Shown here piece after piece: positions 1-9,521 of a stretch of 59,316 nt of DNA. The position numbers were made by a program, and so were the translations under genes. The stretch's first letter is position 1. Every line of letters begins with the position of its first letter. Origin of the DNA: Pantanalinema sp. GBBB05 (GTDB taxonomy: Bacteria; Cyanobacteriota; Cyanobacteriia; Leptolyngbyales; Leptolyngbyaceae); the NCBI GenBank assembly GCA_016743235.1, contig VRZD01000042.1:1-59316 (forward strand), read 5' to 3'. Below the pieces are notes generated by a model. That model did not search any database and was not told where the DNA came from. It was given only the letters and a program-made list of their open reading frames with translations.

Positions 1-1
1 A

Positions 2-178
2 ACGCTATGGTTTGGGACTAAACTAACAGAAACTATTCCCAAGCCGCATTCTGTCGTTGAGTTTCCTTTGAGTGCAATCATGCTCAAAGCGGGACACAGC
101 ATGGGCTGTAAATTCCCGGACAAGTCTTGTGAGCAAGTGGTTGGTCATGAACGGAGTTGCCCTCGGTTAGTTATATAG
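2..178 (+). other. Open frame running in from the left edge
   Basis: This frame is open from the window edge to a TAG at 176-178. The last third is rich in Cys and His (for example GCKFPDKSCEQ). It could be the C-terminus of a gene that starts outside the window, or chance. I do not recognise a family. The following fragment lies in another frame and overlaps its last bases, so at most one of the two can be a functional gene here. Confidence 0.2.
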
Positions 179-405
179 GGGGTAGAAAGTTAGTGGGTTT
201 AGCTCTAATCCATGCCAACACGCTAGCCATCATTAACGATAATAACTTTGGCATTGGCAGCAGCACTGCCAGCAATGGTCAACTAGTAGGAGCAACGGTT
301 CCTCATGGATCTTTTCAACAATGTCACAGCCTGGAAATGGGAGCTGGGATGACTTTCCTTGCCCAGCAGCCCGATCGTACTATCCCCATGACGATTGCAG
401 TTTAA
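157..405 (+). pseudogene. Fragment resembling the C-terminus of an esterase-like phytase protein
   Basis: An 82-codon frame opens at a TTG just after an in-frame TGA (148-150). Its first 35 residues contain LVGLALIHANTLAIINDNNF, which closely resembles the 'EGxAxIxxNTLAxINDNDFG' motif near the end of cyanobacterial secreted proteins of the esterase-like-activity-of-phytase family. The rest of that domain is absent upstream, and the downstream part of the frame looks like random read-through. There is no ribosome binding site. I read it as a decayed gene end. The match rests on one short motif recalled from the family, so confidence is limited. Confidence 0.35.
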
Positions 406-595
406 AATTCGTGTAATCATAAACACATACTCGATACTCTCGCAAAATCGATTGAACCTGATGGCATAACCCAATTCTCAAGCATCTAATTGTCCAGGAT
501 TAGTGGGTCTTAACCTTGACGTTCCATACGCCCTACTCTTAAAAAGAAGCAAAGAAGTATTAGCGATAACAATCCCTTTTAGGGCAAGTGCAGCC

Positions 596-2341
596 ATGAG
601 TAAGCCCGTCATTGTGTGCGTGGATGATGAACCATCAGTTCTAGAAAGCTTGAAAATAGAACTCAAGCGGGTTTTAAACGACTCGTGCCTGATTGAGACG
701 GCTGAGGGTGGAGAAGAAGCACTAGATCTGCTCAAGGAATTGCAGGAAGAGGACTACGAGGTTGCCCTGGTCTTGGCTGACTACATCATGCCTGATATTA
801 AAGGAGATGAGTTATTGCGAGAGATTCATGCCCGATCGCCCCATACGCTGAATATTATGATTAGTGGGCAAGCCGATTTAGAAGCAGTCAGCAATGCCAT
901 CCGAGAAGCGAAACTCTTCCGTTACATCGCTAAGCCCTGGCAGTCCAATGACCTACAAACGAGTGTGATTGAAGCCATTCAAAGTTTCCTTCAAGACCGG
1001 AAACTTGAGGCGCAAACAAATCGATTGCAGCAACTCTACCAGCAGGTACAAGAATTTAATCAGGCATTAGAGCAACAGGTAGAAGACCGAACAGCCCAAC
1101 TCAAGCGCCTGCTAGAGTTTGAAGCAATGCTGACCCGCATTACGGATAAAGTGCGAGAGAGTTTGGATGAACGTCAAATTCTTCAGGCGGCGGTGAAGGA
1201 GTTAGCCACAGAATTGGAGCTGAGTTGTTGTGAAGTGGCGGTATACAACTTGGATCGGCAAGTGGCTGAAATTTGTTATGAATACATTCGAACTGAGGTA
1301 GAGTCTGCTCGGGGGGCTGTAATTCGGCTCAATGAGATGCCTGAGTTATATACCCAGGTGTTACAGGGGCGATCGATCCAATGTGCAATCAATCCGTTGC
1401 CCTCCGAACCTGATGCCCAATTAAAGCGGCGATCGACCATGCTGATTTGTCCGCTGCGAGATAAACAGAGTGTCATCGGTGACATTTGCTTGTTCAAACC
1501 ATGTTCAGAGATATTTGATGATTTAGAGATCCGGACGGTTGAGCGGGTGGCAGATCAATGCGCGATCGCCCTCCGCCAGTCTCGCCTCTATCAACTGTCG
1601 CAAACCCAGGTCACAGAGCTAGAGCGACTGAGCCAGGTCAAAGACGACTTTTTAAGTAGTATTTCCCATGAACTGCGATCGCCAATGTCTACAATGCGCA
1701 TGGCGATCCAGATGCTAGAAACCAGCCTATATCCCGAACAACTGAAGGACACCGGATCTAATCCCACGGCTCGTTACTTTCAAATTTTGAAAGATGAGTG
1801 CCAACGGGAAACCAATTTGATCAATGATTTGCTAGATATGGCACGGTTAGACGCTGGTGCCGCTCCACTGAATGTGACCACCATTAACCTACCCTTGTGG
1901 CTGCCAATCATTGCCGAGCCCTTTATCGAACGGACTCGCAATCAGCAGCAAAAACTAGTCCTAGATATTGTGGCAGAGATGGCTGACTTAACTACCGATC
2001 CCTCTTACCTGGGACGGGCGCTGAGTGAACTCCTGCACAATGCCTGTAAATATACTCCTTTAGGAGAAACTATTCTGTTGACCGCTGGCATGAACCGCAA
2101 CATCCTGCACATCAGTGTCAAAAATTCTGGTGTAGAAATTCCAGCTAGTGAGCACGATCGCATTTTTGATAAGTTCTATCGCATTGCTAACAGCGATCGG
2201 CGGCAACAAGGAGGGACAGGGCTAGGATTAGCATTGGTGAAAAAGCAGATTGAGCGATTGCATGGCAGCATTCACATTACCAGCGAGTCAGGTTGGACGA
2301 TGTTCACAATTCAAATTCCTAATCTGAATCGGTCATTTTGA
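596..2341 (+). CDS. Hybrid response regulator-histidine kinase (REC-GAF-HisKA-HATPase)
   Basis: This is a soluble two-component protein of 581 residues. An N-terminal receiver (about 1-125) has the acidic pair D10/D11, phospho-acceptor D62 (ADYIMPD) and lysine in the AKPW motif. A coiled coil (about 140-185) leads into a GAF domain (about 190-335). The kinase core carries His358 in ISHELRSP, an N box (LLHNACKYTP) and a glycine-rich GGTGLGLALV box. The ligand of the GAF is unknown. The frame is open upstream to a GTG at 503, but the ATG at 596 starts directly at the receiver fold (MSKPVIVCVDDEP), so it is preferred. No clear Shine-Dalgarno precedes it. Its TGA is followed within 18 bases by the next start, suggesting one operon with the following two kinases. 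Confidence 0.9.
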   Translation: MSKPVIVCVDDEPSVLESLKIELKRVLNDSCLIETAEGGEEALDLLKELQEEDYEVALVLADYIMPDIKGDELLREIHARSPHTLNIMISGQADLEAVSNAIREAKLFRYIAKPWQSNDLQTSVIEAIQSFLQDRKLEAQTNRLQQLYQQVQEFNQALEQQVEDRTAQLKRLLEFEAMLTRITDKVRESLDERQILQAAVKELATELELSCCEVAVYNLDRQVAEICYEYIRTEVESARGAVIRLNEMPELYTQVLQGRSIQCAINPLPSEPDAQLKRRSTMLICPLRDKQSVIGDICLFKPCSEIFDDLEIRTVERVADQCAIALRQSRLYQLSQTQVTELERLSQVKDDFLSSISHELRSPMSTMRMAIQMLETSLYPEQLKDTGSNPTARYFQILKDECQRETNLINDLLDMARLDAGAAPLNVTTINLPLWLPIIAEPFIERTRNQQQKLVLDIVAEMADLTTDPSYLGRALSELLHNACKYTPLGETILLTAGMNRNILHISVKNSGVEIPASEHDRIFDKFYRIANSDRRQQGGTGLGLALVKKQIERLHGSIHITSESGWTMFTIQIPNLNRSF

Positions 2342-2358
2342 CGGGGAGGGAACCCAGG

Positions 2359-5300
2359 ATGAAGATTACTCCACCCCTACGCCACTCAAGCCAATGGTCA
2401 AGATTACCGCTGCGCACTATTCTGATTGCGTCTTTTGTCATCCCGATCGTAGGTGCTGTCGGACTGACCGGGTATTTCTCGTTTAAACATGGACAACAAG
2501 CTGTGGAAGATCTCGCCCAGCAGTTAATGGGTGAAGCGAGCGATCGGGTTCAACTTCAACTCCAGCACTATTTAAGCAATGCTCAAATTATTAATCACCT
2601 GAATGCCAGTGCGATCCAGGCAAAGCAGCTTAATCCGCAAAATCCCCAGGCATTAATCCAACAGTTTTGGCAACAGCGATTCCTGTTTGATGATGTGTGT
2701 GGTGCTGCCATTTATTTTGGTAATCCCCAAGGAGAGTTTACTGGCTTGGGACGGCATCGCCTTAGTCAGACTTGGCGGATTGGGCGATCGGGTCAAAGTA
2801 CTAAGGGCAAATATTATAGCTATGCCGCTAATGCCAAGGGGCAAGCGAGCCAATTATTAGAAATCGGTAATTGGTTTAATCCCAGACAGCGTCTCTGGTA
2901 TCGAGCCGCTCAGCAGGCAGGGAAGGCAACCTGGAGCGAGGTCTATCCTGATGTGAGCCAACAAGACTTGAAGATTGCCCTCAGCCAACCCGTTTATCAT
3001 GCGACAGGCAGACTACAGGGCGTTTTGGGAGTAGACTGCTTGTTCTCTAACATTGGAGGCTTACTCAGACAAACCCGGGTGGGACAGTCTAGTGTCATTT
3101 TTATTATGGAGCGATCGGGGGCTTTAATTGCGAGTTCAACCGGGCACCGCCCTTTGAATCCACAAAACCTCCGCATCCATGCCATTGATTTACCGGATCC
3201 ACGGATCCAGCAATCCACTCAGCTCTTGCAAAACCGCGCGGGCGCGGGTAGCTTGACTGAGATCGATCGCAGCGAACAATTAACCTTGCAGCAAGGGAAC
3301 AAACAGTACTTTGTCCAAGTTACACCCTTTACCGAAGCAAACGGGCTGGATTGGCTGATTGTCGTAGTCGTGCCGAAGTCAGAGTTTATGGCACGGATTG
3401 ATGCGAATACAACGACTACCATCTGGCTGTGCTTAGGTGCGCTGGGATTAGCGATCGCCGGTGGCGTGATTACAGCTCGTTGGGTGACCCAACCGATCGT
3501 CAAACTAAGTGCAGCGAGCCGTAGAATTGCCAGCGGAACGTTGGAGCCAGCGATCGCAGATTCTGCGATTTACGAAATGGCAACGTTAGCAGAAGCCTTT
3601 AATGCAATGAGCCAGGAGATTTATACTTCTCGTCAGCAATTAGAAGACTATACCCGCTCATTGGAATCTGCTGTGCAAGAGCGTACTCAGGAACTAGAAC
3701 GGGAAATTCAAGAGCGGCAGCAGGCTGAAGCAGAATTGAGGCATAGTCAGGCAACACTAGCCAAAGCCCAACACGTTGCCCATGTTGGCAGTTGGGAATT
3801 AGATATCGCCACCCAGTCGGTGATGTGGTCAGAGGAGAGCTTTCAGATCTTTGGTCTTGATCCGATCGCTGCCGCCGCAACCTATACCCAGTTCTATACC
3901 ATCATTCATCCTAGCGATCGGGCAGCCGTCCAGCGTTGTCTTGAGCAGACTATGGCTACAGGCAATTCCTACCAAATAGAGTTTCGGGTCATCCATCCCG
4001 ATGGTGCAATTCGCTACGTTGAGGGACGGGGCGAAACAATTCGCAATGCCCAAGGACAAGTGACTCGATTAATCGGGACTAATCTCGATGTTACTGACCG
4101 TAAACTGGCAGAAACCGCATTACGTCAGAGTAAGGAAGCCTTACATTTAATTGTTGAGGGTACGGCTTCGCAAACTGGAAAAGAGTTTTTCCGCTCTTGT
4201 GTCCTCTATTTAGCCAAAGTATTGCAAGTTAAATATGCGATCGTCTCGGAGTTTGCCGATCTGGAGAAAACGCGGGTTCGTTCCCTCGCCTATTGGACGG
4301 GTAACAGTTGGAGTGAGCCGGTTGAATATCCAATTCAAAGTACACCCTGTGAAACGGTACTTGCCGGTCAAACTTGCTCCTATCCTGATAATGTTCAAAC
4401 TCGGTTCTCGGAAGATCATGAGTTAATTGACATGGGAGTGTGCAGTTATATCGGCATGCCCTTGATGAACTCCACTCACCAGATATTAGGGCATTTAGCG
4501 GTTCTGGATGTGCAACCAATGCCGCCAGACCCCGAACGTGAACTGATCCTCAAACTTTTTGCAGCCCGAGCTGGCGCGGAACTTGAACGGCAATATGCAG
4601 AAGCCGCGATGCAGCAACGAGCCCAACGGGAACACTTATTGAGCACAATTTCTCGCGCCTTTGTTAACCAAGATACCGAAACCGCGATCGCCTACACTCT
4701 GCGTCAACTGGCTCAGTTAACGGGTAGTGATCACTGCTATATTCACAGATACGATCGGGCATTTCAAGAATGGAGCACCACCCATGAATGGCATAGTGAC
4801 GGCATTAGTCCCCTAAAGCCATCGTTTCAACGGATTCCGATTCAGCAGTTCTTTTGGGCCTGGAAGCAGGTTCTGAGTGGGCAAGTGGTGCAGATTGACT
4901 CTATCGATGCCCTACCTCCATCGGCCGCTGCTGAAAGGGCGGTGCTAGAGCAGCTTGGAATTACAGCCTTTCTGTTGATTCCCGTAATTTATGACAATGA
5001 GGTTTATGGGCTCATTGGGCTACATCAGGTATTTTCCCACCATCCCTGGAATTCTGAACATACTCAACTGATCCGGGTGGTTGGAGAACTGATCACGATC
5101 GCTCGAATTCGCGAGCATAGCGAATTAGCCTTACAGGAACGGGAAGCGATGCTACGGTCGATCGGCGACAACTTAAGTAATGGAGCTATTTATCAACAGG
5201 TACGGGGGCTAGATGGTCGCGATCGCTTCACCTATATTAGTGCCGGGATTGAGCAACTTGCGGAAGTTAAACCAGAAGCGGTTTTAGCCGATGCTACTGT

Positions 5301-7404
5301 GCTATATGAGCAAATATGCAAGGCTGATTTGCCCCAACTCATCGCCGCAACCAATCGATCTAGCCGCGACTTATCGGTGTTTAACTGGCAATTTCGGCAG
5401 CAGACCGCTAGTGGCAAACTCAAGTGGATCCAGTGTCGTTCAACTCCCCACCGCTTACCAACAGGTGAGACGATGTGGTCAGGCATACTTCTGGATATTA
5501 CTGACTTAAAGCAAGCTGAAGCAAATCTACGCGAAAGTGAGAAAAAGTTTCGCAGTATTATCGAAAATGTCAATGATGTCATTTATATCCTCAATCTTGA
5601 TGGTACATTTGCCTATTTATCTCCCAGCCTGATAGATGCCCTTGAATATGCACCTGATGAGTTCATCGGAATGCATTTTGCTCCAATGATTCATCCCGAT
5701 TATCTTCAGATTTGTATCGATTCAGTACAAAGATTAGTGCAAACAGGTCAACCGATCTGGGGATTAGAATATTTAATTAAACCTAAATTCGGTAGTTGGC
5801 GTTGGTATATTTCCAATATTTCGGCGGTATATGATGACGCAGGTCAGATACTGTATTGTGTTGGCGTTGCCCGTGATGTCACTCAACGTAAGTTGATTGA
5901 AGAAGAATTACGGCAGGCAAAAACTACAGCAGATGCGGCCAACCAAGCCAAAAGTGAATTTTTAGCCAATATGAGTCACGAGCTGCGATCGCCTCTCAAT
6001 GCCATCCTAGGCTTTGCCCAACTACTACACCGCAACCCTACACTCAACGCTGATCAACGAGAAAATGTTGACATCATTCTGCGTAGTGGAGAGCACTTAC
6101 TGACTCTGATTAATAATATCCTCGATCTATCTAAAATTGAGGCGGGACATACCACCCTCAACGAAACTAACTTTAATCTGCATCAGTTACTCGATGATGT
6201 AGAAATGATGTTTCAGTTAAGAGCGCAAGAAAAACAGCTTCAGTTAGTGTGCGATCGTCACCCTGATTTACCACAATATATTCGCACAGATCAAATCAAA
6301 CTGCGCCAAGTGCTGATCAATCTCCTGAGCAACGCTGTCAAGTTTACTCAACACGGTCGTGTGACCTTACGGGTTGGGATCACGCATCAGAAGCAAGGGC
6401 TAGGCAAGAGTGAAGTTGAGCAATCTGTCATTCATGGTACCCTGCCCATTACACTGGAGTTTGAGATTGAAGACACTGGCATTGGCATTTCGACAGAGGA
6501 AGTTGATCAACTATTTCAAGCGTTTGCCCAAACTCAAGCAGGCAAGACAATCCAAGAAGGTACAGGATTAGGTCTAGCGATCAGCCGTAAGTTCGTTGAA
6601 TTAATGGGTGGCACAATCTCAGTGAGTAGCCAAATTCAACGGGGAACTCTATTCTGCTTTGATATTTGCGCTGCTGTCGGTGAATCGGTTGAGCAATTGA
6701 CGACACGCCGCATTCTTGCCTTAGAGCCAGGTCAATCCTACTATCGCATTCTGGTGGTTGATGATAAGTTTGTCAATCGCCAGTTACTCCTGAAGCTGCT
6801 GGCTCCACTCGGCTTCGAACTACGAGAAGCCAGCAATGGGAAAGAGGCGATCGCCATTTGGAGTGAATGGGAACCTCACCTAATCTGGATGGATATGCGA
6901 ATGCCCGTGATGGATGGCTACGAAGCCACAAAACAAATTAAATCGACTACTAAGGGGCAAGCCACTGCCATAATTGCCCTTACAGCCAGTGCTCTCGAGG
7001 AGCAAAGAGCTATTGTGTTATCCGCCGGATGTGATGATTTTATTCGTAAGCCCTTTCAAGAAGCAGATATTTTTGAAGCAATGCAAAAACATATGGGAGT
7101 CCGTTACATCTATGCAGAGTCGTCGAGCAATGACACTGAAGTTAACTTACACAGGCAACACATACTTTCAGCCAAGACCCTATCAGAATCCCTACAATTA
7201 TTGCCTCATCCCCTGATTGCTCATCTTACCCAAGCTCTTAATAACGTTGATTTAGATGCACTAGCTACTCTGATTGTGCAAATTAAGGAAATTAATTCAA
7301 CGCTGGCATCTGCATTGCAAACACAAATTGATAACTTTGAGTATGAACAGGTTTTAGCCGCGATTCAATCCGTTGCACCACCGACTGAGGGGACAACACG
7401 ATGA
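2359..7404 (+). CDS. Large membrane hybrid sensor histidine kinase (Cache-HAMP-PAS-GAF-GAF-PAS-PAS-HK-REC)
   Basis: This inner-membrane sensor has 1681 residues. Order: TM helix (about 20-42), extracytoplasmic Cache-type sensor (about 45-340), second TM helix, HAMP and coiled coil (about 345-460), PAS, two GAF domains, two PAS domains, then HisKA with His1207 (MSHELRSPLNAI), HATPase (N box LINLLSNAVKF; DTGIGIS; GTGLGLAI) and a C-terminal receiver with phospho-acceptor Asp1512 (IWMDMRMPVMDG). A last segment of about 110 residues has no histidine-phosphotransfer motif. The ATG at 2359 is chosen because GGGGAGGG lies about ten bases upstream; a TTG at 2338 overlapping the previous stop is the alternative. 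Its end overlaps the next start by four bases (ATGA), so translation is probably coupled. It likely integrates a periplasmic ligand with cytoplasmic signals. Confidence 0.92.
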   Translation: MKITPPLRHSSQWSRLPLRTILIASFVIPIVGAVGLTGYFSFKHGQQAVEDLAQQLMGEASDRVQLQLQHYLSNAQIINHLNASAIQAKQLNPQNPQALIQQFWQQRFLFDDVCGAAIYFGNPQGEFTGLGRHRLSQTWRIGRSGQSTKGKYYSYAANAKGQASQLLEIGNWFNPRQRLWYRAAQQAGKATWSEVYPDVSQQDLKIALSQPVYHATGRLQGVLGVDCLFSNIGGLLRQTRVGQSSVIFIMERSGALIASSTGHRPLNPQNLRIHAIDLPDPRIQQSTQLLQNRAGAGSLTEIDRSEQLTLQQGNKQYFVQVTPFTEANGLDWLIVVVVPKSEFMARIDANTTTTIWLCLGALGLAIAGGVITARWVTQPIVKLSAASRRIASGTLEPAIADSAIYEMATLAEAFNAMSQEIYTSRQQLEDYTRSLESAVQERTQELEREIQERQQAEAELRHSQATLAKAQHVAHVGSWELDIATQSVMWSEESFQIFGLDPIAAAATYTQFYTIIHPSDRAAVQRCLEQTMATGNSYQIEFRVIHPDGAIRYVEGRGETIRNAQGQVTRLIGTNLDVTDRKLAETALRQSKEALHLIVEGTASQTGKEFFRSCVLYLAKVLQVKYAIVSEFADLEKTRVRSLAYWTGNSWSEPVEYPIQSTPCETVLAGQTCSYPDNVQTRFSEDHELIDMGVCSYIGMPLMNSTHQILGHLAVLDVQPMPPDPERELILKLFAARAGAELERQYAEAAMQQRAQREHLLSTISRAFVNQDTETAIAYTLRQLAQLTGSDHCYIHRYDRAFQEWSTTHEWHSDGISPLKPSFQRIPIQQFFWAWKQVLSGQVVQIDSIDALPPSAAAERAVLEQLGITAFLLIPVIYDNEVYGLIGLHQVFSHHPWNSEHTQLIRVVGELITIARIREHSELALQEREAMLRSIGDNLSNGAIYQQVRGLDGRDRFTYISAGIEQLAEVKPEAVLADATVLYEQICKADLPQLIAATNRSSRDLSVFNWQFRQQTASGKLKWIQCRSTPHRLPTGETMWSGILLDITDLKQAEANLRESEKKFRSIIENVNDVIYILNLDGTFAYLSPSLIDALEYAPDEFIGMHFAPMIHPDYLQICIDSVQRLVQTGQPIWGLEYLIKPKFGSWRWYISNISAVYDDAGQILYCVGVARDVTQRKLIEEELRQAKTTADAANQAKSEFLANMSHELRSPLNAILGFAQLLHRNPTLNADQRENVDIILRSGEHLLTLINNILDLSKIEAGHTTLNETNFNLHQLLDDVEMMFQLRAQEKQLQLVCDRHPDLPQYIRTDQIKLRQVLINLLSNAVKFTQHGRVTLRVGITHQKQGLGKSEVEQSVIHGTLPITLEFEIEDTGIGISTEEVDQLFQAFAQTQAGKTIQEGTGLGLAISRKFVELMGGTISVSSQIQRGTLFCFDICAAVGESVEQLTTRRILALEPGQSYYRILVVDDKFVNRQLLLKLLAPLGFELREASNGKEAIAIWSEWEPHLIWMDMRMPVMDGYEATKQIKSTTKGQATAIIALTASALEEQRAIVLSAGCDDFIRKPFQEADIFEAMQKHMGVRYIYAESSSNDTEVNLHRQHILSAKTLSESLQLLPHPLIAHLTQALNNVDLDALATLIVQIKEINSTLASALQTQIDNFEYEQVLAAIQSVAPPTEGTTR

Positions 7405-8828
7405 CTGCCACTGAATTCGATCGAACGGATTTCAGCATTTTGATTGTTGATGATACGCCCGATAATTTACGTCTATTGGTTGGGCTATTGTCAGAACAGG
7501 GCTATAAAGTTCGCCCAGTCACCAGCGGCAAAATGGCTCTTTCCGCTGCTCAGGGGATTCCCCCAGATCTGATTCTGTTAGACATCAACATGCCAGGAAT
7601 GGATGGTTATCAGGTGTGTGAACAGCTTAAAGCGAATGAACGTACCCGTGACATTCCTGTGATCTTTCTCAGTGCCTTAAATGATGTTTTTGATAAGGTG
7701 CAAGCCTTTGCGATCGGGGGAATTGATTACATTACTAAACCCTTTCAGGTTGAAGAAGTGTTAGCTCGTATTAGTACCCATTTAGCGATGCGATCGCTAC
7801 AACATCGCTTACAACAAAAAAATCAGGATTTAGAACATACCTTATACGAACTACAAACGACTCAAGCTCAACTGATTCAGTCCGAAAAAATGGCAGTCTT
7901 AGGACAACTGGTAGCCAACGTTGCCCATGAAATGAATACGCCCCTAGGGGCAATTTGCTCCTCTGCTGCTAATATTGCCCTTTTTTTCAATCACAATCTA
8001 GAAGCTTTACCTCAATTTCTCCAATCCCTCTCACTCGAACAACAACAGGATTTCTTCACTTTACTGAAGCGTTCTGCCCAATCCCATCTAACTTCACTGT
8101 CTAGCAAGGAAAAACGTCAGTACAAACGTAACTTGATCCAACATCTTGAAGACCATGATATTGCCGATGCCGATACGATCGCCGATACTTTAATCGATAT
8201 TGGTATTTATGACAATATTGACTTACTACTACCTCTACTCCGAGATCCGAATAGTCGTCCAATTCTCAAGATGACCTATGAACTGGTTAGCGTTCACAAA
8301 AGTGCCCAGATGATTATTACGGCTAGCGATCGAGCAACTAAGGTGGTACAGGCCCTCAAAAGTTATGCCCATCATGACTCTACAGGCACAAAAGTCCAGG
8401 CAAATTTGATTGATGGCATCGAAACGGCATTGATGCTTTATCATAATCAGCTTAAGCATGGGGTAGAAGTAATTCGCCAGTATACTGACCTGCCTTCAAT
8501 CCTGTGTTTTCCAGATGATTTAAATCAAGTCTGGACTAATTTGATTCAAAATGCACTGCAAGCAATGAATTACAAAGGTACTTTAACCATCCTGCTGACA
8601 CACGTTACTGACCAGGTAACCATTAGTATTACTGACACCGGCAGTGGGATTGCACCAGAGATTCAAGCCAAAATTTTTGACCCCTTTTTCACAACTAAGG
8701 CAATTGGCGAAGGCAATGGTTTAGGCTTAAGTATTGCTAAAAGAAATATTGAAAAACATCATGGCACAATCACAGTAAGTAGTATTCCAGGACAAACCAC
8801 ATTTGTAGTTTCTTTACCATTGCAATGA
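7401..8828 (+). CDS. Response regulator-histidine kinase (REC-HisKA-HATPase)
   Basis: This soluble protein has 475 residues. The receiver (about 10-130) has D17/D18, phospho-acceptor D61 (LLDINMPGMDG) and lysine in TKPFQ. A coiled coil (about 135-165) leads to a kinase with His176 in VAHEMNTPLG, an H-box form distinct from the SHELRSP type of its two upstream neighbours. There is a long helical insert (about 200-290) before the ATPase part. The ATPase part has NLIQNALQAM, DTGSGI and GNGLGLSI. The receiver probably accepts phosphate from the neighbouring hybrid kinase, with which the start overlaps by four bases. No output domain is present in the three-gene group, so the final target lies elsewhere. 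Confidence 0.9.
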   Translation: MTATEFDRTDFSILIVDDTPDNLRLLVGLLSEQGYKVRPVTSGKMALSAAQGIPPDLILLDINMPGMDGYQVCEQLKANERTRDIPVIFLSALNDVFDKVQAFAIGGIDYITKPFQVEEVLARISTHLAMRSLQHRLQQKNQDLEHTLYELQTTQAQLIQSEKMAVLGQLVANVAHEMNTPLGAICSSAANIALFFNHNLEALPQFLQSLSLEQQQDFFTLLKRSAQSHLTSLSSKEKRQYKRNLIQHLEDHDIADADTIADTLIDIGIYDNIDLLLPLLRDPNSRPILKMTYELVSVHKSAQMIITASDRATKVVQALKSYAHHDSTGTKVQANLIDGIETALMLYHNQLKHGVEVIRQYTDLPSILCFPDDLNQVWTNLIQNALQAMNYKGTLTILLTHVTDQVTISITDTGSGIAPEIQAKIFDPFFTTKAIGEGNGLGLSIAKRNIEKHHGTITVSSIPGQTTFVVSLPLQ

Positions 8829-8937
8829 CTATGCAGAACATGAAAAAACTGCTAGCCTCAAGCAGGGTTCTTAACGCCAAGTTAGTTGACCTGTAACGTT
8901 TAGCGATCGTGATCGCTCTACAAATCTCCAAAAAGTG

Positions 8938-8969
8938 ATCCAGGACAGATCAGTTGATCCATCCTGGAT
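8938..8969. terminator. Nested inverted repeat between convergent genes
   Basis: Outer arms ATCCAGGA (8938-8945) and TCCTGGAT (8962-8969) are perfect complements. Inside them lies a second perfect palindrome, GATCA/TGATC (8948-8959). The element sits between the stop of the receiver-kinase gene and the stop of the convergent small gene, where a two-way terminator is expected. There is no run of T after it. A second small palindrome, AGCGATC/GATCGCT, lies just upstream near 8902-8917. Confidence 0.4.
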
Positions 8970-9017
8970 GCAGAAGCTAGCTAAATCAGCGAACTCAGTT
9001 GAGGTTAGAAGCAGGTC

Positions 9018-9458
9018 TTACTGACCAAATGCACCCTTAATATTCTCAACTATGCCTTGAACGGCATTCATGGAGTCATCAACAGCTTTTTCAGTCCGAG
9101 ATGCATCTTGTTCAGCCCGTTGTTCAATTCGAGCCTGATCACGTCGAGCTTTGCGCTCAACAAAACTACCTTCATCATCGGCTTGGTCAACTTTTGCCGC
9201 ATTTCGGTTAGCGGTTTTTTCCACTTTATTCTTCGTATCGCGGATGAAATCCTTGGACTGGGAACGCACCTTATCGGCTGCACTTTGAGCTTGATCTGCC
9301 GTATTTGCTGCGATTAATGTCACGGGAGCTGCCGTTGCTGCCGTATTCAAGCCAAACGCACTTTGCCACACCAAAGCGATCGCAACCAGACCTAGCAAAG
9401 CTTTAAACATCCAACGACCTGCAACTGAAAGCCGTTCTGTCCAATAATTTAACGTCAT
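9018..9458 (-). CDS. Small membrane-anchored or secreted charged helical protein
   Basis: This protein has 146 residues. An N-terminal hydrophobic helix (about 16-36, ALLGLVAIALVW) followed by Ala-rich residues acts as a signal peptide or anchor. The remainder (about 50-146) is strongly charged, rich in Ala, Asp, Lys, Gln and Arg, and predicted helical, with no catalytic motif. Such composition recalls late-embryogenesis-abundant or 'low-temperature-induced' proteins of cyanobacteria, which suggests envelope stress protection. I cannot name the family with certainty. The ATG at 9458-9456 is the only sensible start. It is transcribed toward the kinase operon and away from the c-di-GMP gene, and a palindrome lies upstream at 9502-9521. 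Confidence 0.75.
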   Translation of the reverse strand: MTLNYWTERLSVAGRWMFKALLGLVAIALVWQSAFGLNTAATAAPVTLIAANTADQAQSAADKVRSQSKDFIRDTKNKVEKTANRNAAKVDQADDEGSFVERKARRDQARIEQRAEQDASRTEKAVDDSMNAVQGIVENIKGAFGQ

Positions 9459-9501
9459 AAAATACAGTCTCAGTAAGAATTAACTTTCTATGTTTTACAG
9501 C

Positions 9502-9521
9502 ATTTAGCTAATTGGCTAAAT
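9502..9521. promoter_or_regulatory. Palindrome upstream of the small charged protein gene
   Basis: ATTTAGC (9502-9508) and GCTAAAT (9515-9521) are perfect 7-base arms separated by TAATTG. It lies about 45-65 bases upstream of the minus-strand start at 9458, where an operator would be expected. The binding protein is unknown. Confidence 0.3.
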
